Below are positions 1 through 9,160 of a DNA stretch of 60,031 bases, piece by piece. Under the pieces are notes generated by a model that was not told where the DNA came from, did not search any database, and saw only the letters and a program-made list of their open reading frames with translations. How positions within the stretch are numbered: the first letter of the stretch is position 1; each line of letters starts with the position of its first letter. Position numbers and translations under genes: made by a program. This stretch comes from Herbivorax alkaliphila (GTDB lineage Bacteria; Bacillota; Clostridia; Acetivibrionales; Acetivibrionaceae): the NCBI RefSeq assembly GCF_030848475.1, contig NZ_JAVDDS010000023.1:1-60031 (forward strand), read 5' to 3'.

Positions 1-10
1 GAGAAAGAAT

Positions 11-754
11 ATGAAAAATAAATTAGTTTGTATTTCAAATGCTTTGTTTATTATAGCTATTTGTGTTTTTACACTAACAAGCTGTAGCATTGATGAACAG
101 CCTGAAGTTGAAGAGGCTTTAAAAAGGGACTTATCAGAATCCTTTACATTTAGATACTGGAGTGGTACAGACAGAGACAAAACCTATCATTTTGAAGATG
201 AGAATGGGGTCGAATTTAGTTATACTTCAGCTATGAGACCAATTGTTTTTGGAGGAGATACTTTTGGAAGCAGAAAAAATAATTCTTGTGATTATGCAAT
301 TGCATTTTTAAATCACCACGGAGAGGAAATTAGGGTTTTGCTTGAGTTAAGTGGTTTGGAATATGAATATAATACTGATTTAGAACGCTCATATTTAAAA
401 TTAAGTATAAATTCATTTGAAGATGCTAAAATGGCAGTAGATGTAGTTTTTTTACTTCTCAATAAGTATACAATTCCTATTAAGAATGAAAGATCAGCTT
501 CTGATGTCTTTTCTATACCTAGACTAATTATTTATCATGATGGCACAAGAATACGTAGTTCCTCTTACGAATTTACATGTGTTTTTTCATCAGAAATAGA
601 TTACGAGGATGTGTCTGATAAAATATTAAATAACTATATTACAGATGTTAAAAATGAAAGAATAAAAAATGATTTACCAAAAGATATTAATGAAGATAGC
701 TTGCCAAATTCAATAGACACAGAAAATGCAGTAATAAACATTAATACTAAGTAA
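11..754 (+). CDS. Putative lipoprotein of unknown function
   Basis: A 247-residue protein with a short positive N-terminus, a hydrophobic stretch (residues about 8-22) and a lipobox LTSC whose cysteine is residue 25, so it is probably a lipid-anchored exported protein. The rest is polar, alternating beta/helix-like and rich in Asp, Glu and Asn; I recognise no domain. It starts near the window edge, so its upstream partners are unseen, and the next gene is on the other strand, so it ends its transcription unit. Lipoprotein call is fairly sure; function unknown. Confidence 0.7.
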   Translation: MKNKLVCISNALFIIAICVFTLTSCSIDEQPEVEEALKRDLSESFTFRYWSGTDRDKTYHFEDENGVEFSYTSAMRPIVFGGDTFGSRKNNSCDYAIAFLNHHGEEIRVLLELSGLEYEYNTDLERSYLKLSINSFEDAKMAVDVVFLLLNKYTIPIKNERSASDVFSIPRLIIYHDGTRIRSSSYEFTCVFSSEIDYEDVSDKILNNYITDVKNERIKNDLPKDINEDSLPNSIDTENAVININTK

Positions 755-866
755 AAGTGAAATCGTTTAGATCTGGCTAAAAATCATGAATTCATCTATA
801 ATCTTAGAATGAGATGGAATAGTATAAGATAAAATATATTGTATAAATAGAAGTTTTTAAACTTTT

Positions 867-2036
867 CTATACATACTGTTTTTTTCTCTTTCTGCCTGGA
901 TTATGTGATTGCTTTCTTGAACTTAGAACACCTGCTGCAATTGCTGTTATCGGAATGGTAAAAATTAATCCTAGGCTGCCAGCTAAAGATCTAACCACTT
1001 CACTTGCAATCATGTCACTATTGATAATTTCTATAAAAGGTATATCATGCATAATAAGCAAAAGAAGCAAGTGCAGAGAACTCCCTGCATAAGCAAGAAT
1101 CAAAGTATTTGACATAGTTGCCATTATATCTCTTCCAATATTCATTCCAGAGCCTATTAATGCACTTTTCTTAATTTTAGGATTTGTCATTTCAATTTCA
1201 TGCATAGCTGAGGATATTGACATTCCTACGTCCATAGTAGCACCTAAAGCTCCTATTATTATACCTGAAAAAAGCAAACCTCTAAAATTTATATTTACAC
1301 TTTGAGGCATATTCATTAACATTTGAGCTTCTTCATTTCCAAGGCCCGTCAAATTAGCTAAAGAGCCTATAAATTGAGTTATTCCCCCTGCAACTGCAAA
1401 CCCTCCTATAGTTCCAATAATTGCAGCAGCAGCTTTTTTATTTAATCCTCCTATGATAATTAGAGTTAAAGTAGTTATTACTATGCATACACCTATAGAA
1501 ACAGCTATAGGGTCATAGCCTTCTATAATTAATGGAATAAAAAACTTTATAATTGCAAAAGCTGTGACCCCTAAAGTGATAATAGCTTTAAGTCCTTTAA
1601 ATCTTCCTATTGCCAAAAGGAAAAATATAAATGTACCTACTAGATAAAGCAGATATTTATCCCTTACAGTATCTGAAATGTAAGCATTAATAACTTCACC
1701 ATTTGAGTTTTGGTTTAAATATATTAATACAGTATCTCTAGGTTTAATCAAAATAGGATTTTCCTTGTTAACATAGCCGGCACTTATAGTGTATTCGGCA
1801 TTTACAACTTTTCCACTATGTTTTCCATTTAGTATTTCAACTTTTACTAAGCAGGATACTGGTTTATTTCTTTTTTCAATATTGTCTTTTTCGGAATTTA
1901 AAATTTCAATAACTTTACCACGGACAGTTTCAAAATATTCAGTTTCTTTTGAATCAGTTCCATGTACCTGTATAATAGAGCAATATAAAAAGATAGGCAA
2001 AATTAAAAATACCACTAAAGATTTATATGTTTTCAT
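867..2036 (-). CDS. YibE/F family membrane protein
   Basis: An integral membrane protein with an N-terminal signal-like helix, an extracytoplasmic beta-rich segment of about 100 residues, then about seven or eight hydrophobic helices with small-residue-rich motifs such as GALGATMDVGMSISSA. This layout matches the YibE/F-like family of Firmicutes, whose function is not established (transport has been suggested). The longest ORF begins five codons upstream, but that ATG lies inside the sequence ATGGAGGAA whose GGAGG is the ribosome binding site, so the start is set at 2036 (MKTYKSL). Monocistronic, with divergent or convergent neighbours. Confidence 0.8.
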   Translation of the reverse strand: MKTYKSLVVFLILPIFLYCSIIQVHGTDSKETEYFETVRGKVIEILNSEKDNIEKRNKPVSCLVKVEILNGKHSGKVVNAEYTISAGYVNKENPILIKPRDTVLIYLNQNSNGEVINAYISDTVRDKYLLYLVGTFIFFLLAIGRFKGLKAIITLGVTAFAIIKFFIPLIIEGYDPIAVSIGVCIVITTLTLIIIGGLNKKAAAAIIGTIGGFAVAGGITQFIGSLANLTGLGNEEAQMLMNMPQSVNINFRGLLFSGIIIGALGATMDVGMSISSAMHEIEMTNPKIKKSALIGSGMNIGRDIMATMSNTLILAYAGSSLHLLLLLIMHDIPFIEIINSDMIASEVVRSLAGSLGLIFTIPITAIAAGVLSSRKQSHNPGRKRKKQYV

Positions 2037-2238
2037 TTGTATTTCCTCCATTTAGCATTTGTCTTTTAGTAATACATATGCTAAACCTGTCCTTAAATAT
2101 TCTAAAAAAGAACTATTTTGAAACTAATAGTGAATCAATGAGCATAATAGCTAAAACAAAAAAATTTATATAAAATTAAATCAAAGTGTTTATATGTAAC
2201 ATTTAGGGGTATTAATATATTCGGAGGTGTTAAATAAT

Positions 2239-2751
2239 ATGGAGAAAATAAAAGACATTTTAAAATTTGCAATGAGGATGGAAAAGGATGCTGAGAATTT
2301 TTATAATTACTACATGGATAAAGTACAGTCAGAGCCTATAAAAAACATGTTTGAAGAATTAGCCAAGATGGAAAGAGGTCATTATGAAATTTTAAAGAAA
2401 AAATTTGATCAGCTAGAATTAAAAGAGCCACCTTTGACAATTTCATGGGTGGTAGACGATGACTCGAAGTCATTGGATCCTTCAATTCTCTCCTTTAATT
2501 CGGAACTAATTGGAGAAGATGAAAAGGAAATGTCAGATCTTTCAATTATAAGAATGGCATATCATATGGAAAGTGATTTTGCAATGTTTTATAAAAATGC
2601 AGTAACTGAAGTTGAAGATGTAAATGCACAGAAGTTTTTAAAGGAGATTGCAAAGTGGGAAGAAGGACACAGAGATATATTTTATAAAAAATATGAAGAA
2701 CTTATAAAAAAGCACTGGAGAAATATAACTACTGTTATATTTGATAAATAA
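2239..2751 (+). CDS. Ferritin-like (rubrerythrin-related) diiron protein
   Basis: A 170-residue, almost all-helical protein with two copies of a Glu plus ExxH metal-ligand pattern: MEKDAENFY then ERGHYEIL in the first half, and MESDFAMFY then EEGHRDIF in the second. This is the four-helix diiron fold of the ferritin-like/rubrerythrin group; no C-terminal rubredoxin CxxC domain is present. Members act in peroxide detoxification or iron handling in anaerobes; the substrate here is inferred. GGAGG at 2223-2227 precedes the start; a GTG at 2227 overlaps that site, so ATG 2239 is preferred. A strong terminator follows at 2862-2895. Confidence 0.82.
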   Translation: MEKIKDILKFAMRMEKDAENFYNYYMDKVQSEPIKNMFEELAKMERGHYEILKKKFDQLELKEPPLTISWVVDDDSKSLDPSILSFNSELIGEDEKEMSDLSIIRMAYHMESDFAMFYKNAVTEVEDVNAQKFLKEIAKWEEGHRDIFYKKYEELIKKHWRNITTVIFDK

Positions 2752-2861
2752 CTTAGAGTTAGAATTTAGGTAACTATGGACATTAACTTTACCTAAAGAA
2801 AAATAGAACTTTTAACAAGATGGTAATGAATGCTTTGTACTAGTCGGATTTGGACATCACG

Positions 2862-2895
2862 CCCCCTTCTTTTATTATAAAAGGAGGGGGTTTTT
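2862..2895 (+). terminator. Strong intrinsic terminator
   Basis: CCCCCTTCTTTTAT and AAAAGGAGGGGG form a stem with a very short loop followed by five T. It ends the ferritin-like gene and separates it from the leuC-type operon. Confidence 0.9.
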
Positions 2896-3045
2896 AATAT
2901 CCAAAATGTCAAAAATCATTAAAAATTCAGGATGTTTTGGATATATTTCAGGTAGCATGTTTTATATAAGGCGTTATAATGTATAGTATATAATCAATTA
3001 TTAGTTTATTATGAATTATAGAATAAATAAAAAAGGATGATTAGC

Positions 3046-4326
3046 ATGAAGAAAACAATAGCTGAAAAAATTTTTGATGCCCACAGGGTTAACATGCCCT
3101 TTCCAGACACTCATGTACTAAAGCTTGATGCAGTATTTTGTCATGAAATTACTACGCCTATAGCCATAACTGATTTACAAAAAAGAGGAATGGACAGGGT
3201 TTTTGATCCTAACAAGATTAAAGCAGTAATTGATCATGTAACGCCTGCAAAGGACAGCAAAACAGCTGAGCAGGGTAAAATACTTCGTGAATGGGCTAAA
3301 AAGCATGGCATTAAGGACTTCTTTGATATTGGACGTAATGGAGTATGTCACGCTATATTTCCTGAAAAAGGATTTGTAAGACCTGGATACACAATAATAA
3401 TGGGAGATTCTCACACATGTACTCATGGAGCTTTTGGAGCTTTTGCTGCCGGAATTGGAACAACAGATTTAGAAGTTGGAATATTAAAAGGAGTTTCTGC
3501 TTTCCATTTTCCGAAAACCATAAAGATAGAGCTAAATGGAAAATTAAAGCCAGGTGTTTATGCAAAAGATGTTATTCTCTTTGTAATAAAAGAACTAACT
3601 GTAAATGGTGCAACTAATATGGTTATGGAATTTACAGGTTCTATTGTTGATGAAATGTCAATGGAGTCTCGCATGACTCTATGTAATATGGCTATAGAAG
3701 CTGGTGGAACATGTGGAATTTGTTATCCAGATGCTACAACAGTAGATTATCTTTGGGATTTTATAAAAGATGAATTTGAAACTAAAGAAGATGCATTAAA
3801 AGAATACTCTAAATGGATATCTGATGAAGATGCTGTTTACGAAAAAGTATATGAATATGATGTGTCCAATTTAGAACCAATGGTTACCTTTGGTTACAAG
3901 CCAGATCAGGTTAAAACTGTAAAGGATATAACAGGAACAAAAGTTGATCAGGTTTATATTGGAAGCTGTACAAATGGACGAATTGAGGATCTTAGAATTG
4001 CAGCTAAAGTTTTAAAAGGTAAAAAGATTAACGATAATGTTCGTGGAATAGTAAGTCCAGCTACACCGGATATATACAAAGCTGCACTTAATGAAGGAAT
4101 TATAGAAATTTTCCAGGATGCAGGTTTTTGTGTAACAAATCCTACTTGTGGAGCCTGTCTTGGTATGAGTAATGGTGTATTAGCAAGTGGAGAGGTGTGT
4201 GCATCTACAACAAACAGAAACTTTAACGGTCGTATGGGAAAGGGCGGAATGGTTCATTTGATGAGTCCTGCAACTGCTGCAGCTACAGCAATTAAAGGAA
4301 GTATTGTTAATTCTGACTTATATTAA
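3046..4326 (+). CDS. leuC: 3-isopropylmalate/homoaconitate-type dehydratase, large subunit
   Basis: A 426-residue aconitase-superfamily large subunit. Visible [4Fe-4S] motifs are GDSHTCTHGAFGAFAAGIGT near residue 125, IGSCTNGRIEDL near 305 and NPTCGACLGM near 365, giving the three cluster cysteines. Length and motifs fit the two-subunit LeuC/HacA type. It isomerises a 2-hydroxy acid by dehydration and rehydration; leucine synthesis is the default assignment, but leuA and leuB are not nearby, so 2,3-dimethylmalate, homoaconitate or citrate-type substrates are open. The longest ORF starts at 3037; AAAGG at 3032-3036 places the start at ATG 3046. The small subunit follows 16 bp downstream. Confidence 0.85.
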   Translation: MKKTIAEKIFDAHRVNMPFPDTHVLKLDAVFCHEITTPIAITDLQKRGMDRVFDPNKIKAVIDHVTPAKDSKTAEQGKILREWAKKHGIKDFFDIGRNGVCHAIFPEKGFVRPGYTIIMGDSHTCTHGAFGAFAAGIGTTDLEVGILKGVSAFHFPKTIKIELNGKLKPGVYAKDVILFVIKELTVNGATNMVMEFTGSIVDEMSMESRMTLCNMAIEAGGTCGICYPDATTVDYLWDFIKDEFETKEDALKEYSKWISDEDAVYEKVYEYDVSNLEPMVTFGYKPDQVKTVKDITGTKVDQVYIGSCTNGRIEDLRIAAKVLKGKKINDNVRGIVSPATPDIYKAALNEGIIEIFQDAGFCVTNPTCGACLGMSNGVLASGEVCASTTNRNFNGRMGKGGMVHLMSPATAAATAIKGSIVNSDLY

Positions 4327-4342
4327 TAGAAGGAGGGGTAAG

Positions 4343-4867
4343 ATGAAAACTTTTAGTGGAAAAGTATTATTTTTAGATAGAAGTGATATAAATACAGATG
4401 AAATAATTCCTGCAAAATATCTTACAGAGATTACAAAGGAAGCTTTAAAGCCATATCTTTTAGAAGATTTAAGTTTAGAAGGTTTTGACGCTAAAAAAGA
4501 TGTTGAAGGTAAATCTATTATTGTTACAAGAGCCAATTTTGGATGTGGCTCATCAAGGGAACATGCACCCTGGGCGTTAGAAGTAAACGACATTAACGTT
4601 GTAATTGCTGAAAGTTTTGCAAGAATATTCAGACAAAACATGTACAATTGTGGTATGTTTGCAATTGAACTGCCAAAAGAAAAGATTGATTATCTTTTTG
4701 AAACTTATAAAAATAAGGAGACATCAATAAAAGTTGATGTTGATAACAACAAAATTATTGTTTCAGCAAGTGACAAATCTGAAGAAATTGATTTTACTGT
4801 TGGAGAATTCGACAAAACCCTTGTAAAAGAAGGCGGCTGGGTAGGCTACGCAGACAAAAACTACTAA
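4343..4867 (+). CDS. leuD: 3-isopropylmalate/homoaconitate-type dehydratase, small subunit
   Basis: A 174-residue swivel-domain subunit that completes the active site of the preceding large subunit. Hallmarks are DINTDEIIPAKYL near residue 15 and NFGCGSSREHAPWAL near residue 60, the substrate-binding loop of LeuD-type proteins. The open frame extends upstream over the end of leuC, but AGGAGGGG at 4331-4338 places the start at ATG 4343. It forms a two-gene operon with leuC and is followed by a terminator. The exact substrate is undetermined, as for the large subunit. Confidence 0.86.
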   Translation: MKTFSGKVLFLDRSDINTDEIIPAKYLTEITKEALKPYLLEDLSLEGFDAKKDVEGKSIIVTRANFGCGSSREHAPWALEVNDINVVIAESFARIFRQNMYNCGMFAIELPKEKIDYLFETYKNKETSIKVDVDNNKIIVSASDKSEEIDFTVGEFDKTLVKEGGWVGYADKNY

Positions 4868-4950
4868 TGGGGTCAGGCTTGAATAATTTACTTAAAAGTT
4901 GAGGATTTTATATATAAGCCTTTAAAAAAAGTGAAGGATTTGATAGCAAA

Positions 4951-4987
4951 GGGGCTGTTGCACCAATTAGGCAACGCTCCTTTTTTA
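4951..4987 (+). terminator. Intrinsic terminator after leuCD
   Basis: GGGGCTGTTGC pairs with GCAACGCTCC (one wobble, one bulged T) around a short loop, followed by a run of six T. It lies between convergent leuD and hemZ and overlaps the last codons of hemZ. Confidence 0.8.
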
Positions 4988-6460
4988 AAGCATAAGTGAT
5001 TTTTTTCTTTTTAGCATTTCGTCAACACTATCTATATAAAGCTCCACACTTTTTACATTAAATGATCTTTTTATACTATCATCATTTGGATAAACTATTT
5101 TAGTTATTCCACCGGCTCCAAGGGCAATTATAGACTGTTTTTCCTCCATAATTTGAATGTTATATGTACTTTCAAAACCCTTTTTGGAGTATCCAATATT
5201 TTCGAGTTTGCCAGCCATGTTTTTTTGTCTATATAGATAGTATGGGTGCATTTTCATTTCTTTAGCATATTCTGATGCCATGTTTATCATTAAAGGAGTC
5301 TCTTTATTTGGAGTAAAATCAATAATGCCATTGTTTTCTGTCAATTTTGATGCTCTCTTAACTGCCATTGTGTGGACAGTAAGACTTTCAGGATTAAGGG
5401 TTTTAATATCTTTAATAGTTTTATGAAAATCCATTATAGTTTCATCTGGAAGACCAGCAATTACATCCATATTAATATTTTTAAAACCAATTTCTCTTGC
5501 CATATGAAAGGATTTGATTATATCTTTTGAACTGTGTTTACGACCAATCATTTTAAGTGTTTTATTGTTCATGGTTTGAGGGTTTATACTTATTCTGTTT
5601 ACGCTATACTTTTTAATTAAAGAGAGTTTTTCCCTAGTAATTGAGTCAGGACGTCCAGCTTCTAAAGTGTATTCACTGAGATTATTTAACTCAAAAGTTT
5701 TCTCCACCTCAGTCAAAAGTTCCTCTAAATGTATTTTATCAATAGAAGTAGGCGTACCACCTCCAATATAAATACTTTGAACTTGATAGCCTTTTTCTTT
5801 AATTATTTGTTTTACACCTTTAATTTCAGCTTTTAAAGCTTTTATATAATAAGAAACAGAATTTTTATACTTATCAATTGGATTAGAAGTAAATGAGCAA
5901 TATAAGCATCTTGACTTACAAAAGGGTATGCCAATATATATGCTTATCATATGAGGTTTTGTATAATCAAGGATTTCCTTTTCTCTTTTTGCAATATCAA
6001 AGAGAAGCTGGGTTTTTTCTCTTGATACAAAATAATATTTTTGAAATATTTTCTCTATTTCTCTATAATTGAGTTCTTTATTAAGTAGCTTGTGTACAAG
6101 TTTAGCAGGCCTTATGCCAGTTAAAAATCCCCAAGGGAACTCTTGATGTGTATATTTTGACAATGCAATATAAAGTTCTCTTTTTACTTCTCTTTTTAAA
6201 GCCTTTTCTTCTGATTCATCTATAGGAGAGAAAGGCTCAAATTGATGGGCATTTTTATAACAAGAAATACCATCATTTAGAATAATGGTTTCAAGCTCAA
6301 ACTGATTCTCCTTTTTTTTAAGTTCTGTATATATTACTATTCCACTTTTGTTTTTTAAAACTTGTTTTTTTTCTTCAACAGTGTTGTTTTCAAAAAATAA
6401 TTTAATAACATCCTTTACTTGATATAAATAATCATGTCCTTTAAGCTCTACAATAATCAT
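4985..6460 (-). CDS. hemZ: Coproporphyrinogen dehydrogenase HemZ (radical SAM)
   Basis: A 491-residue protein with a radical-SAM core: FCKSRCLYCSF near residue 180 carries the Cx3Cx2C [4Fe-4S] ligands and IYIGGGTPTS is the SAM-binding GGGTP motif. The roughly 170-residue N-terminal extension, ending in a WGFLTGIRPAKLVHKLL segment, distinguishes the Firmicute HemZ group from shorter HemN/HemW. HemZ is a predicted oxygen-independent coproporphyrinogen III oxidase of haem synthesis; some HemN relatives have other roles, so the reaction is by family. No other haem gene is in the window. Monocistronic; start ATG at 6460 follows a GGAGG-like site. Confidence 0.85.
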   Translation of the reverse strand: MIIVELKGHDYLYQVKDVIKLFFENNTVEEKKQVLKNKSGIVIYTELKKKENQFELETIILNDGISCYKNAHQFEPFSPIDESEEKALKREVKRELYIALSKYTHQEFPWGFLTGIRPAKLVHKLLNKELNYREIEKIFQKYYFVSREKTQLLFDIAKREKEILDYTKPHMISIYIGIPFCKSRCLYCSFTSNPIDKYKNSVSYYIKALKAEIKGVKQIIKEKGYQVQSIYIGGGTPTSIDKIHLEELLTEVEKTFELNNLSEYTLEAGRPDSITREKLSLIKKYSVNRISINPQTMNNKTLKMIGRKHSSKDIIKSFHMAREIGFKNINMDVIAGLPDETIMDFHKTIKDIKTLNPESLTVHTMAVKRASKLTENNGIIDFTPNKETPLMINMASEYAKEMKMHPYYLYRQKNMAGKLENIGYSKKGFESTYNIQIMEEKQSIIALGAGGITKIVYPNDDSIKRSFNVKSVELYIDSVDEMLKRKKSLML

Positions 6461-6626
6461 TTTCTGCCTCCTAAATATCTAGATGAAAAGAGATAAAAAT
6501 TACTATGTCAATAATAAAACAAGCATAGTACAATTATTTTCAATAGTCAATAAGTTTTAGTGAGCTATAAAAATCTTAAACTATTACTTGAAAATAATCC
6601 AATTAAACATATACAAACACACTGGT

Positions 6627-6697
6627 AACGTGACTATAGTCACGTTTTTTTATATAAAATAGTGACTATAGTCACGAAAAGTAGTGACTAATGGCAC
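6627..6697. promoter_or_regulatory. Tandem palindromes, probable repressor operators
   Basis: A 20-bp perfect palindrome (AACGTGACTATAGTCACGTT, 6627-6646) is followed by a second copy of its 14-bp core GTGACTATAGTCAC at 6662-6675 and a degenerate third GTGACTAATGGCAC at 6684-6697. Centre spacings are 32 and 22 bp, close to three and two helical turns. This is the form of a dimeric TetR/MarR-type operator array. It lies in a 1-kb gap upstream of a possible decayed regulator and the 7497 gene. The cognate protein is not identified. Confidence 0.6.
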
Positions 6698-6813
6698 TTA
6701 CATGCGTGACCTTTTGTGATGTATTATATAAATGTCAGCTGGTAGTGTTGCATATATAAAAAATAAAAAGTGTATCTGTGTGGAATGAATTATTTATAAA
6801 GGGGAGTAATTTT

Positions 6814-7110
6814 GTGATTAAGATAGATGAATTTGCAATTCATTAATCAAGGAAAATGATTTTGCAATATCCAAAACAAATATTGCAAAATATATAGAGA
6901 GAAAGGTTGAACAGAATTTTTGTGAAAAATAAGAAAAGTTATATATTAAATAACAATAACTCAATCAACTTACATAAAGTAGAAAAGTTTTCGACAAACA
7001 CCTTTAATTTTGATGTCCTCCTAATTCAAAATACAAGGGAAATTCATAAGATTATGTTTAGCCACACAGATAAAGAGAATGCTGATATCAATAAATCGAA
7101 CAAGAGATAA
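6814..7110 (+). pseudogene. Possible remnant of a small regulator gene
   Basis: AAGGGGAG precedes a GTG at 6814 that opens only ten codons before a stop. A second frame from 6843 to 6932 encodes a helical segment containing ENDFAISKTNIAKYIERK, which resembles the helix-turn-helix start of TetR-type repressors, and a third frame (about 6907-7110) is open for 67 codons without its own ribosome binding site. Two frameshifts would join them. The proximity of the palindromic operators fits a lost autoregulator, but the similarity is weak and I cannot exclude random sequence. Confidence 0.25.
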
Positions 7111-7496
7111 AGCTATGCAACATACCGGCTGTTTCTAGATTTAAAATGCTAATTTTTCATTTCCTTATATTTCTGAGATTTATGTTCATGGAAGTCAATT
7201 CTAAATACCTTTGTAATTGAATTCTTCTAATTTTAAGCTGTTTACTAGTGTAGTTTTAATTTGCTTTAGCATGAAAATAATTATTCTTGAAGTCAATAAA
7301 AGATTCATGTAAAATTAATATATGTCGCTAGGTGTATATGATAAATGTGAAGAGGAATGTTTTTTCATATTTTCACTCATATAAATGACATATATCCTAT
7401 GTCGCAAAGCTAACTACAAATAAAGTAGTGAATTTTAAACACAGCGGAATTAGATAAAAAAATTAGAATTGTCTCAAAACAAAGGAGGTCAAAAAA
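7111..7496 (+). other. Non-coding upstream region of the 7497 gene
   Basis: No gene is seen. TATGTCGC occurs twice (7321-7328 and 7398-7405) bracketing an imperfect inverted repeat (GTGAA near 7350 with TTCAC near 7375), so a folded leader or operator is possible. The ribosome binding site AGGAGGTC lies just upstream of 7497. Confidence 0.35.
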
Positions 7497-8987
7497 ATGA
7501 ATAATATGCCGAAAATTAAAGTTGGAATCGTGGCAGTTAGTAGGGATTGTTTCCCGGAATCATTATCTGTAAACAGAAGAAAAGCATTAATAGAAGCGTA
7601 CAGTAAAAAATATGATAAAGCAGATATATATGAATGTCCAATATGTATTGTTGAAAGTGAAATACATATGGAGAAGGCTTTAGAAGATCTAAAAAAAGCA
7701 GGGTGTAATGCTCTTTGTGTATATTTAGGTAACTTTGGTCCTGAGATAGCTGAAACATTGCTTGCTAAACATTTTGAAGGTCCTAAAATGTTTATAGCAG
7801 CAGCAGAAGAAACATCAAAAGATGGTGGACTTATTCAAGGTCGTGGTGATGCATATTGTGGTATGCTAAATGCAAGCTATAACTTAAAATTGCGCAATAT
7901 AAAAGCATATATTCCGGAATATCCTGTGGGAACAGCAGACGAGTGTGCTGATATGATTAATGAGTTTCTTCCAATAGCTCGTGCAATTCATGGATTGAAT
8001 AATTTAAAAATTATTAGTTTTGGGCCACGCCCATTAAACTTTTTAGCCTGTAATGCACCAATTAAACAACTTTTCAACATGAATGTTGAAATTGAGGAAA
8101 ATTCTGAATTAGATCTTTTTGAAGCTTTTAACAAACATGAAGGGGATGAAAGAATTCCTGAAGTTGTTAAAGAGATGGAAGAGGAGCTTGGGGCCGGCAA
8201 TAAAAAACCAGAAATTCTTGAAAAACTTGCCCAGTATGAATTAACACTACTTGACTGGATTGAAGAGCATAGGGGATATAGAAAATATGTTACAATTGCT
8301 GGGAAATGCTGGCCTGCATTTCAGACACAATTTGGTTTTGTTCCCTGTTATGTAAACAGTCGCTTAGCTGCAAAGGGTATTCCAGTGTCATGTGAAGTGG
8401 ATATTTACGGGGCGTTAAGTGAATTTATAGGAACAGTTGTATCACAAGATGCAGTGACTCTTTTAGATATTAATAATACCGTTCCTTATGATATATATAA
8501 TGAAGACATTAAAGGCAAATTTGATTACAATCCAACCGATATATTTATGGGCTTTCACTGTGGGAATACTGCATCGTGTAAGTTATCATCTTGTGAAATG
8601 AAGTATCAGATGATAATGGCAAGAGCACTTCCAGAAGAGGTAACTCAAGGTACCCTTGAAGGTGATATAATTCCTGGGGACATTACATTTTTCAGACTTC
8701 AAAGTACTGCTGACTCTAAAATACGTGCTTATATAGCTAATGGTGAAGTTCTTCCTGTGGCTACACGTTCATTTGGTGGAATTGGTATTTTTGCAATTTC
8801 AGAAATGGCAAGGTTCTATCGTCATGTGCTGATTGAAAAGAACTATCCTCATCATGGAGCAGTCGCTTTTGGTCACTTTGGCAAAGCTTTATATGAGGTG
8901 TTTAAATACTTAGGAGTGCCTGTTGATGAAATAAACTTCAATCAATCAAAAGCAATGATGTATCCTACAGAAAATCCTTTTAAATAG
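7497..8987 (+). CDS. L-fucose/arabinose isomerase family protein
   Basis: A 496-residue protein of the L-fucose isomerase-like superfamily: an N-terminal Rossmann-like half beginning KVGIVAVSRDCFPESL, a central region containing CEVDIYGALSEFI, and a C-terminal half with FHCGNTASCKL and a conserved FGHFGKALYEV end. Family members interconvert aldose and ketose sugars using a divalent metal in the cytoplasm. The neighbours include no sugar kinase, aldolase or transporter of the fucose pathway, so the real substrate is unknown. Start ATG 7497 follows AGGAGGTC at optimal distance; a terminator follows at 9011-9055. Confidence 0.72.
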   Translation: MNNMPKIKVGIVAVSRDCFPESLSVNRRKALIEAYSKKYDKADIYECPICIVESEIHMEKALEDLKKAGCNALCVYLGNFGPEIAETLLAKHFEGPKMFIAAAEETSKDGGLIQGRGDAYCGMLNASYNLKLRNIKAYIPEYPVGTADECADMINEFLPIARAIHGLNNLKIISFGPRPLNFLACNAPIKQLFNMNVEIEENSELDLFEAFNKHEGDERIPEVVKEMEEELGAGNKKPEILEKLAQYELTLLDWIEEHRGYRKYVTIAGKCWPAFQTQFGFVPCYVNSRLAAKGIPVSCEVDIYGALSEFIGTVVSQDAVTLLDINNTVPYDIYNEDIKGKFDYNPTDIFMGFHCGNTASCKLSSCEMKYQMIMARALPEEVTQGTLEGDIIPGDITFFRLQSTADSKIRAYIANGEVLPVATRSFGGIGIFAISEMARFYRHVLIEKNYPHHGAVAFGHFGKALYEVFKYLGVPVDEINFNQSKAMMYPTENPFK

Positions 8988-9010
8988 GTTTAAAATTATA
9001 TAAAAAAACA

Positions 9011-9055
9011 GGTAATCAAGGAAGGAGAAATTCTTCCTTGATTATCATGTTTTTT
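9011..9055 (+). terminator. Intrinsic terminator
   Basis: GGTAATCAAGGAAG (9011-9024) pairs with CTTCCTTGATTATC (9033-9046) with one wobble, followed by a T-rich tail. It ends the fucose-isomerase-like gene. Confidence 0.88.
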
Positions 9056-9160
9056 AATGCCTAAGAAAGTGAATCGTTTTCTGGCATCAAAAAAGTCTAC
9101 TGAAATGCTGTACTTTAAAGGATTACCCTTTTATAATAGCATATGGAGGTATTTAATGTT

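Noticed and set aside
3353-3565. Minus-strand ORF inside leuC
   Set aside because: Shadow of a well-supported gene; low-complexity translation and no ribosome site. The same reasoning applies to other antisense ORFs.
6907-7110. 67-codon ORF as a real gene
   Set aside because: TTG start with the purine run directly touching it, biased Asn/Lys composition and no recognisable domain; treated as part of a possible remnant instead.
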